Assembly (NCBI GenBank): GCA_937959375.1
Contig: CALGLS010000547.1
Location: 1-8,772, forward strand
Direction of reading: 5' to 3'
Source of the DNA: an uncultured Saprospiraceae bacterium
Lineage (GTDB): Bacteria > Bacteroidota > Bacteroidia > Chitinophagales > Saprospiraceae
Length of the DNA stretch: 8,772 nt
Positions within the stretch are counted from its first letter, which is position 1; every line of letters starts with the position of its first letter. The notes under the pieces were generated by a model. The model was not told the origin of the DNA and ran no database searches. It was given only the letters and a program-made list of their open reading frames with translations. A program made the position numbers and the translations under genes. Of the stretch, positions 1-4,939 are shown piece by piece.

Positions 1-547
1 TGACATTGCGATCTTTGATGTATTGGAAGCAAATTACCGCTGGCATGCCCAGTATGATGCGATGGAGCGAACGTATGACTACTTCATTCATGGATATAAA
101 GATCCATTTTTGAGTGGCCGCAGTTCTTACTATCCGTTTGCGGATTTTGACTTGAGTCAAATGAAAAAAGCTGCGGCCTTGTTGTCTCAATATGATGACT
201 TTAGAGCCTTTTGTAAGCAACCAGATCTTTATGATCATACGCGTTGTAAGGTGGCTTCTGCTAAATTGATGATTGACGAAAAAGGGGATAAGCTGCGTTT
301 GGAAATTAAAGCCAATCGCTTCTTACGTGGTATGATCCGCAAAATTGTTGCTCGTTTGTTAGAAGTTGGTAATGGCAAAGTTAGCTTGGATCAATTTGAG
401 CATAATTTGAAAACGGGCGCTGACTTTGAGTTTAAACATTCGGCTTATCCGGATGGACTTTATCTTTCGAAGATTGTGTATCCTTATCTTGACTTGCCGA
501 GCAGAACTGACTTTTGGATGGGGCGTGAGACTTGGAAGGAGTTGTAA
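1..547 (+). CDS. truA: tRNA pseudouridine synthase A (TruA), 3' part only
   Basis: TruA isomerises uridines 38-40 in the tRNA anticodon stem-loop to pseudouridine in the cytoplasm. The reading frame is open from base 2 to the TAA at 545-547, so the window keeps about 181 C-terminal residues. The N-terminal part, with the catalytic aspartate, lies before the window, so the ATG/TTG codons visible near base 23 are internal. Visible family signatures are the segment RTYDYFIH followed by KDPFL, then DDFRAFCK, the TRCKV strand, the core helix NRFLRGMIRKIV with LLEVGNGK, and the closing GLYLSKIVYPYLDLP. These are in the usual TruA order, and the motif NRFLRGM is the form I associate with Bacteroidota. 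The gene ends 6 bases before an inverted-repeat element (554-673). No frameshift is seen. The identification is firm; only the activity of the missing half cannot be judged. Confidence 0.92.
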   Translation, partial: DIAIFDVLEANYRWHAQYDAMERTYDYFIHGYKDPFLSGRSSYYPFADFDLSQMKKAAALLSQYDDFRAFCKQPDLYDHTRCKVASAKLMIDEKGDKLRLEIKANRFLRGMIRKIVARLLEVGNGKVSLDQFEHNLKTGADFEFKHSAYPDGLYLSKIVYPYLDLPSRTDFWMGRETWKEL

Positions 548-553
548 GGGGAG

Positions 554-673
554 TAAGGTTTGAAGGAGGGAAGGTTTGAAGGAGGGAAGGCCCAACTAAC
601 GTGTTGCCACGATCGCGTGCTCCGCATATCGCGTGTCCTTCAAACCTTAATTCCTTCATACCTTCAAACCTTA
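554..673. repeat. Inverted word-array element 1 (two arms around a core)
   Basis: The left arm (554-590) contains a 16-base direct repeat, at 555-570 and 571-586. AAGGTTTGAAGG occurs at 555-566 and 571-582, and its exact reverse complement CCTTCAAACCTT occurs at 637-648 and 661-672. Read outward from the core, each arm is four words of 8, 8, 8 and 9 bases beginning CTT, followed by TTA. In the right arm these are CTTCAAAC (638), CTTAATTC (646), CTTCATAC (654) and CTTCAAACC (662). The core (591-636) holds CTAACGTG (596-603), GCTCCGCAT (619-627) and TCGCGT (629-634), which recur in the element at 4668-4939. The arms could pair as a cruciform or as an RNA stem just after truA, but no strong T-run follows, so a terminator role is only possible. 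Confidence 0.8.
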
Positions 674-707
674 TTATTCTAAGTTTAAATTAAATTGGAT
701 TTTAAAA

Positions 708-1400
708 GTGGAAGTAAAAAAACTACAACAATCGATTATTGATTATCAGAATTTTGTTCGAAAGGACCGTGATTTTACGCATGGTTACATGTGGGAGTCT
801 CTGCATAATTTTCAAACGAATTGGGATATAGATGCGCCGGATTTTGCAGCTATGTACGACCAGTCTTTTCAAAACGAAAAAACGAAACGACTTTGGAAAC
901 GCGACGCTTGGTTCCCCAAAGAGATGATGATTAAGTTAGCGAAATTAGATCCTGAGTTTGTACGCCGAATGTTTAAAGACTTGATAGATGAAGAGAAGGA
1001 AATCGAAGGTCGAATCTCAAGATTTAAGTTTGGTTGCGACACCTTACTTTTAGATTACAAGGGAAAGCAAATTCACTCCATTGAGAATAATCATTTTCAT
1101 GAAAACAATGAAATGATCTTTTTGTATTTGGCTTTTTTGATTCCTGAAAAGTATACCTTATTTCATTATCCTGCTTTCCAAAAGGTGAATGAATTATTGG
1201 CAACTCCGATAATACCGGGGCCTTATGACCTTTCTCGTTTTATTAAAATCACCAATGTTTTTAATACTTTTCTGCAAAGAGAAGAAGCCTTGATGGAGGC
1301 TCATGAAAAAAGACTGGCTGTTGAATTGAGAGGTTTGACGAAAAGTCGATTACTCGTTTTTGATTTTTATGAGAACTTTGCGAATGGGTTTCGGGTTTGA
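708..1400 (+). CDS. Protein resembling the N-terminal module of McrB-type AAA+ proteins, stand-alone
   Basis: This is a 230-residue soluble protein with no signal peptide or membrane segment. The start is GTG at 708; no ATG lies near it in frame, and the preceding bases are A/T-rich (TTTTAAAA) without a ribosome site. Residues 26-49 read GYMWESLHNFQTNWD then IDAPDFAAM. From memory, this Y-x-W-E...FQ-x-NWDIDA-x-DFA-x-M pattern heads McrB-like GTPase/AAA+ proteins of Bacteroidota and Firmicutes, where it precedes the ATPase domain. The following region, with WFPKEMMIKLAKLDPEFVRR (69-88), the charged helix around 90-105 and FLIPEKYTLFHYPAF (143-157), also fits that module. There is no Walker A or nuclease motif, and the protein stops where the ATPase would begin. 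It may be a solo recognition or regulatory domain, or a relic of a larger gene. The homology claim rests on recalled patterns; function is unknown. Confidence 0.85.
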   Translation: MEVKKLQQSIIDYQNFVRKDRDFTHGYMWESLHNFQTNWDIDAPDFAAMYDQSFQNEKTKRLWKRDAWFPKEMMIKLAKLDPEFVRRMFKDLIDEEKEIEGRISRFKFGCDTLLLDYKGKQIHSIENNHFHENNEMIFLYLAFLIPEKYTLFHYPAFQKVNELLATPIIPGPYDLSRFIKITNVFNTFLQREEALMEAHEKRLAVELRGLTKSRLLVFDFYENFANGFRV

Positions 1401-1427
1401 AAAGGCTTACTTTTATTGTGTTTTTTT

Positions 1428-1545
1428 ACCACCTAGTCGACCTAGCAAATCAAAAAACTTATCTGCCCTTATATGCCTTATATGGTTCAAATCCACGCAA
1501 ACATAAAATAAAAAAACTATGTGCACTATGTACCTAGTATAGTAA
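1428..1545. repeat. Cluster of three tandem word arrays in a convergent gap
   Basis: Three short arrays lie between the convergent stops at 1400 and 1576. On the - strand, CTAGGTCGA (1437-1445, as complement) is followed by CTAGGTGG (1429-1436) and then TAA. On the + strand, CTTATCTGCC (1458-1467), CTTATATGC (1468-1476) and CTTATATGG (1477-1485) are followed by TTC. Also on the + strand, CTATGTGCA (1517-1525) and CTATGTACC (1526-1534) run into a degenerate TAGTATAG. Periods are 8-10 bases and the last word tends to end GG followed by T. A T-run (1421-1427) lies just after the upstream gene and could help end transcription, but the stem before it is short and AT-rich. No gene is seen in 1401-1575. 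Confidence 0.6.
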
Positions 1546-1575
1546 ATCACGATAGAAGAGAAAAAACGAATAGTC

Positions 1576-2400
1576 CTAAAAACCACGTTCAAGTTCATCG
1601 GCAATCAAAGCCACATTATTCACATGCGCTTGCTCCGTAAATTTCGGATACGGATAATGATTCAACCATTTCTCTTTGTCAAAAAAAGTTTGATTCTGAA
1701 TTGAATTCCGAAGTTCAAGAATGTAGTTTTTCGAATCGACAATACGTTGTTGAATCTCAGTGATATTTTCCGTCGCATCGCCATGTCCTGGAATCAACAT
1801 TTTGATTACATGCTTTTGCAAAATCATTTCCATGGTTTCAATTGTTTGCAAATAAGCATTGCTACTATCGTAAATAAAAGGAAACTCGACATTGGATAAA
1901 TAATCACCAGCAATCCAAATTCCGTAAGGTTCTACGATCGTGAATAATCCGTCATTGGTATGACCGGGAGCTTTGTAGAAGGTTAGTTTTGTTTTGCCAA
2001 AATTGATCTCATGGCCTTCCTCTGAGATGACTTGGTCAATAACAGGATACTCAATCGGATAAGTGCGTTGGATATAATGTTTATCATCAAAATCTTTGAT
2101 GTCCTGTATTTGCTTTTCTTTATTAGAGCTATCTACAAATGCTTGGGAAGCAATAGTTGTTGTGTTTTCAAAAGCGCGCCAGGCAATGATGTGATCGTAA
2201 TCGGAATGTGTGAAAAGTAAGTGGAGCTTGTTAGTTGAGGCTATAGATTTTACTGCCTGTCGAATGTGCTCAATTTCAATAGGAAGCCAATTTGGGTCAA
2301 CCAAAAGTGTCAAATCTTCGTTAGAGAAAAGGGTAGAAGTGGTGCGATAAATAGCAGATTCGAAGATGCTGAGGTGCTTGTTTTTTAGTTGTGTTTTCAT
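1576..2400 (-). CDS. Metallo-beta-lactamase-fold hydrolase
   Basis: This is a 274-residue cytoplasmic-looking protein of the MBL-fold metallo-hydrolase superfamily. Metal-binding motifs appear in the canonical order: THSDYDH (residues 64-70), PGHTNDG (145-151, His147), AGDYLS (164-169, Asp166) and PGHGD (204-208, His206). The second histidine of the usual HxHxDH motif is Asp67, giving HxDxDH. Such variants occur in natural MBL families, for example the ComEC type, so a metal site is still likely. The length fits a single MBL domain with a C-terminal helical extension (about 215-274). The substrate cannot be told; glyoxalase II-like, lactonase and other hydrolase roles are all open. ATG at 2400 is the only sensible start. 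It lies 56 bases downstream of the DUF3010 gene on the same strand with no TAnnTTTG box between them, so co-transcription is likely. Confidence 0.9.
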   Translation of the reverse strand: MKTQLKNKHLSIFESAIYRTTSTLFSNEDLTLLVDPNWLPIEIEHIRQAVKSIASTNKLHLLFTHSDYDHIIAWRAFENTTTIASQAFVDSSNKEKQIQDIKDFDDKHYIQRTYPIEYPVIDQVISEEGHEINFGKTKLTFYKAPGHTNDGLFTIVEPYGIWIAGDYLSNVEFPFIYDSSNAYLQTIETMEMILQKHVIKMLIPGHGDATENITEIQQRIVDSKNYILELRNSIQNQTFFDKEKWLNHYPYPKFTEQAHVNNVALIADELERGF

Positions 2401-2456
2401 CTGTTATACTTAATTTCGACTTTGTAAAATCTGAGTTAGTTACTATTCGAGTCAAG

Positions 2457-2867
2457 CTACACGCTCAACAAATAAAGCGCCACTCGAAATGCTTCACCCT
2501 GATACTTCTTAACCATGTCCGGATCGTAGTCTAAATTTTTCAACTTAGATTTAATCGTTGCCACATGCACTAAACGAACTTCATAATCACTAGTTTGGAT
2601 CAAAGCCTCCATCTTAAAAGTCAAAGCTCCTCCTGAAAATCGTCCCTTCGTCATTCGCTCTTTTAGGCCAATAGCCGTAAAATCCTCATCATCAAAAAAC
2701 GACAATATCTGAGCATGGAAATCCTTGATCATTTGCTGATTCTTTGTATCCTCAATTTTTAGTTTGTCAAAAGATGTAGATATCACTTTGTAATCATCAA
2801 TACTCCCTTCAAGCACAACAATTCGAGCTTCACTACCTTTCAATTCAATACCGCAGACTTTCTTCAT
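2457..2867 (-). CDS. DUF3010 family protein
   Basis: This 136-residue protein matches my recollection of the DUF3010 family along its whole length. It shows the opening strand VCGIELKG (4-11), the block ERMTKGRFSGGALTFKMEAL (70-89), the KSKLK segment (106-110) and YQGEAFRVA (122-130). The family is uncharacterised; the N-terminal GIEL strand and spaced acidic residues (Glu8, Glu70, Glu88, Glu125) resemble an RNase H/RuvC-like layout, which is inference. Length is normal for the family. The start ATG at 2867 is preceded by an A-rich stretch rather than a Shine-Dalgarno site. It probably heads a two-gene unit with the MBL hydrolase. No TAnnTTTG box was found upstream; the hairpin at 2895-3000 starts 28 bases before the start codon, so the promoter may overlap it. 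Confidence 0.87.
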   Translation of the reverse strand: MKKVCGIELKGSEARIVVLEGSIDDYKVISTSFDKLKIEDTKNQQMIKDFHAQILSFFDDEDFTAIGLKERMTKGRFSGGALTFKMEALIQTSDYEVRLVHVATIKSKLKNLDYDPDMVKKYQGEAFRVALYLLSV

Positions 2868-2894
2868 TTTCTGTTTAACTTTTTAAAATTTATA

Positions 2895-3000
2895 TTCTTT
2901 GACAAATCTCGTGGTCAATGTTAAAATGAAAGCAAAAGTCACCAAAGGAAACGTTGATTTTATTTTATCATTGGGTTCTACCACGGGATTTGTCAAAGAA
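2895..3000 (+). other. Long imperfect hairpin, possible structured RNA or small palindromic element
   Basis: Arms 2895-2914 and 2981-3000 are complementary at 19 of 20 positions. The remaining pair (T2909/G2986) would be a U-G wobble in a + strand transcript. After an asymmetric internal loop (2915; 2974-2980) pairing resumes: CAATG 2916-2920 with CATTG 2969-2973, TAAAAT 2922-2927 with ATTTTA 2962-2967, G2928 with T2961 as a second wobble, then AAA 2929-2931 with 2958-2960. The loop is about 2936-2953. Both wobbles work only on the + strand. The element lies between divergent genes (DUF3010 on -, helicase on +). No matching known RNA family is recognised; a MITE-like palindrome is the alternative. 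Confidence 0.6.
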
Positions 3001-3170
3001 CCAAAATATATTGCAAATGCCCTCGCAAGGTAGTGATTGACAACCAGATAGACATACAGAATACCTAGTTTTTAATCGATCAAACGATGCGGCACTGTGT
3101 CTTTATGCTAATCTGGAGTAGACGGGAATAAGTAACTTCACTAAAAGCAATAGTTTATACACCTTGTTAC

Positions 3171-3240
3171 ACTAACGGGAGTACACAGGTTGCCAAATCG
3201 CACAGCCATCTTTTGTTCTCTTTTGATGCTTTTGTGGTTT
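3171..3240 (+). repeat. Word array with a possible third repeat core
   Basis: Three tandem words, CTTTTGTTCT (3210-3219), CTTTTGATG (3220-3228) and CTTTTGTGG (3229-3237), are followed by TTT, the same 10-9-9 spacing as at 1458-1485 and, on the other strand, 8494-8521. The segment just before has ACTAACG (3171-3177), then TTGCCA (3190-3195) and ATCGC (3197-3201). These recall ACTAACG, TTGCCA and ATCGC in the core of element 1 (595-601, 604-609, 612-616). The shared words are short and differently spaced, so the array is solid but the core relationship is tentative. A left arm is not clear. Confidence 0.55.
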
Positions 3241-3321
3241 AATCTATTCGCTAATAGTTAATTCCTACACGAACTATTATAAAAGGTGAGGGCCTTCATT
3301 TCATTTCTAACTTTCATTGCG

Positions 3322-3329
3322 TACTTTTG
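3322..3329 (+). promoter_or_regulatory. Bacteroidota-type -7 box (TACTTTTG) for the helicase gene
   Basis: TACTTTTG is an exact match to the TAnnTTTG consensus of the primary sigma factor of Bacteroidota. It ends four bases before the ATG at 3334, so transcription would begin at or within a few bases of the start codon and the mRNA would be nearly leaderless. A clear -33 TTTG is missing; TTTC-containing sequence lies in the expected area. The position also argues against the in-frame GTG at 3286 as the real start. Confidence 0.6.
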
Positions 3330-3333
3330 CAAC

Positions 3334-4659
3334 ATGTTAGATTCAATACTACAAACTGAGAAAATTCTAGAACGCCTCAATATCAAGGCGCTCAACGACA
3401 TGCAGGTCGCTACCTCCATCGCCGACAAAAAAGATGGGGATGTCATTCTACTTTCACCTACTGGATCGGGTAAGACATTAGCTTTTTTACTGCCTGTTCT
3501 TCGACGTATCGATCCCAATAGTACAGCAATCCAAGCTTTAATCATAGCGCCTTCACGGGAATTGGCACTTCAGATAGAGTCCGTTTTGAAGAATATGGGA
3601 ACGGGGTACAAAGTCAATTGTTGCTACGGAGGACACCCTATGCGCATCGAAAAAAAGAGCTTAATGCATCCACCAACTATTCTTATTGGAACACCAGGTA
3701 GAATTGGCGACCACATCCAACGAGAAAATGTTGACGTAAGTCAGGTTAAAACTTTGGTGCTAGATGAATTTGACAAAACCCTAGAATTTGGTTTTCATAA
3801 GGAAATGATTTTCATCATGGAAAGTCTAATTAGCGTGAACCGCAAAATGCTAACTTCTGCAACTGCAGCCATTGAAGTGCCTGATTTTGTAGTATTGGAA
3901 AAACCACAAACGCTCAACTTCATTTCTGAATCAGGAAAACCAAAAGGACTTTCTATAAAGCAAGTGATCTCACCAGAAAGAGATAAGTTAGGCACACTCT
4001 ACAAAATGATTTGCCAACTTGGAGATGCATCCATGTTGATCTTTTGTAATCACCGAGATTCAGTAGAACGTGTTAGTGATTTTTTGCGAACAAAAGATAT
4101 CGTACAAAATTATTTTCATGGTGGACTAGAGCAATTGGATCGTGAGCGAATACTGACGAAGTTTAGAAACGAAAGTTTGAAAATTTTAGTCACCACAGAT
4201 CTCGCAGCTCGTGGTCTTGATATTCCCGAAATAAAATATGTGATCCACTATCATACACCCACTCGAGAGGATCCATTCATCCATCGAAATGGTCGTACCG
4301 CTCGTATGGATGCAAAAGGAAGAGCTTTCATGATTATGCACCCTGAGGAGCCCATGCCCTCATACATTCGAACGCCTCCTGGTGTTTTCGAATTAAAAGA
4401 GAATGTGCCTCCGCCAGAAAAACCAACATGGCGTACACTTTACATCGGTAAAGGCAAAAAAGATAAAGTAAATAAGATTGATGTAGTTGGTTTTTTGTCG
4501 AAAAAAGGAAAGCTAGAAAAAGGAGATATCGGACTGATTGAAGTGCGCGATTTTTTTTGCTACGTAGCTGTGAATCGTAAAAAAATACATGAGACCATCA
4601 GGTTGGTGGGCAACCAAAAGATAAAGGGGAAGAAGGCTCGGATTGAAATTGCTAAATGA
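3334..4659 (+). CDS. dbpA: DEAD-box ATP-dependent RNA helicase, DbpA type
   Basis: This is a 441-residue cytoplasmic RNA helicase. By family knowledge, DbpA acts in 50S subunit assembly by remodelling RNA near 23S rRNA helix 92. Motifs in order are a Q-motif region ending LNDMQ (20-24), Walker A SPTGSGKT (41-48), PSRELALQ (73-80), TPGR (120-123), motif II DEFD (144-147), SAT (175-177), LIFCNH (235-240), TTDLAARGLD (287-296) and HRNGRTAR (317-324). Residues 367-440 form a DbpA-type RNA-binding domain, with LYIGKGKKDKVN, VGFL and a closing IKGKKARIEI. Motif II has Phe in place of Ala but keeps the ATPase Asp and Glu. I chose the ATG at 3334 over the GTG at 3286 because family proteins begin here and a promoter box lies at 3322-3329. 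The gene converges on the peptidase gene across a repeat. The symbol is a family assignment from the C-terminal domain. Confidence 0.93.
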   Translation: MLDSILQTEKILERLNIKALNDMQVATSIADKKDGDVILLSPTGSGKTLAFLLPVLRRIDPNSTAIQALIIAPSRELALQIESVLKNMGTGYKVNCCYGGHPMRIEKKSLMHPPTILIGTPGRIGDHIQRENVDVSQVKTLVLDEFDKTLEFGFHKEMIFIMESLISVNRKMLTSATAAIEVPDFVVLEKPQTLNFISESGKPKGLSIKQVISPERDKLGTLYKMICQLGDASMLIFCNHRDSVERVSDFLRTKDIVQNYFHGGLEQLDRERILTKFRNESLKILVTTDLAARGLDIPEIKYVIHYHTPTREDPFIHRNGRTARMDAKGRAFMIMHPEEPMPSYIRTPPGVFELKENVPPPEKPTWRTLYIGKGKKDKVNKIDVVGFLSKKGKLEKGDIGLIEVRDFFCYVAVNRKKIHETIRLVGNQKIKGKKARIEIAK

Positions 4660-4939
4660 TGGAGGGTGAGATCGCTGCGCAAAGAGATCGCTTCGCTGAG
4701 AGATCGCTGCATTTGCCGGTGGCAAATTGGCTGAGGGATCATTCGGCCTCGGTGAGGCCTCATTGAGAGACCGCTTCGCTGAGAGACTGCTCGTCTGACG
4801 CGAATACCCCATGCGGAGCCACGTTAGAAGGAAGTCCCTCAGCGCAGCGATCTCTCAGAAAGGCCTCACCGAGGCCGAACGATCTCACAGCAAGCATTGC
4901 CAAAGGCAAGCGCAGCGATCTGACAGCGTAGCGGTCTCA
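4660..4939. repeat. Modular inverted repeat element 2 between convergent genes
   Basis: The element occupies the whole space between two stop codons and is visibly GC-richer than its flanks. The left arm (about 4668-4797) is made of 16-base units of the form GAGATCGCTTCGCTGA (4684-4699), with near copies at 4668, 4700, 4771 and 4787. The right arm (about 4839-4939) carries the reverse-complement form TCAGCGCAGCGATCTC (4839-4854) and variants. Some units contain an inner hairpin: ATTTGCC/GGCAAAT (4711-4727), GGCCTC/GAGGCC (4745-4759), GGCCTC/GAGGCC (4862-4876) and TTGCC/GGCAA (about 4898-4910). The hairpin units appear in mirrored order in the two arms; 4745-4760 is the exact reverse complement of 4861-4876. 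The core (4798-4838) includes, on the - strand, CTAACGTG and GCTCCGCAT (4811-4827) and ATTCGCGT (4798-4805), shared with element 1. It may end transcription from both sides. Confidence 0.85.

Larger units (their letters stand above)
3001..3333. other. Intergenic stretch without a supported gene
   Basis: This stretch carries no convincing ORF, tRNA or rRNA. It contains a word array and a possible third repeat core (3171-3240) and a TAnnTTTG promoter box (3322-3329), listed separately. The part from 3001 to 3170 shows nothing I can name, although ATGCGG at about 3095 and AGTAGACGGG at about 3117 may be decayed repeat-core words. Confidence 0.5.

Noticed and set aside
596..636. Integron attC site, because CTAACG and GTTAG words occur in the repeats
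   Set aside because: The R'/R'' consensus pair and spacing are not met and there is no integrase.
2926..3033. A 35-codon + strand ORF starting ATG
   Set aside because: It lies almost wholly inside the hairpin arms and loop, has no ribosome site or recognised family, and ends abruptly; its codons are better explained by the inverted repeat.
3001..3170. tRNA or other known RNA gene
   Set aside because: No cloverleaf, T-loop or anticodon arm could be assembled.
3286..3333. GTG start giving 16 more residues on the helicase
   Set aside because: The extra residues are hydrophobic and unlike the family N-terminus, and the promoter box at 3322-3329 lies inside them.
4513..4812. Open frames on the - strand over the helicase end and repeat
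   Set aside because: They are antisense shadows of the helicase gene and the GC-rich repeat units, with no family features.
4668..4939. CRISPR array
   Set aside because: Repeat units abut with no unique spacers, are imperfect and lie in inverted arms; there are no cas genes.
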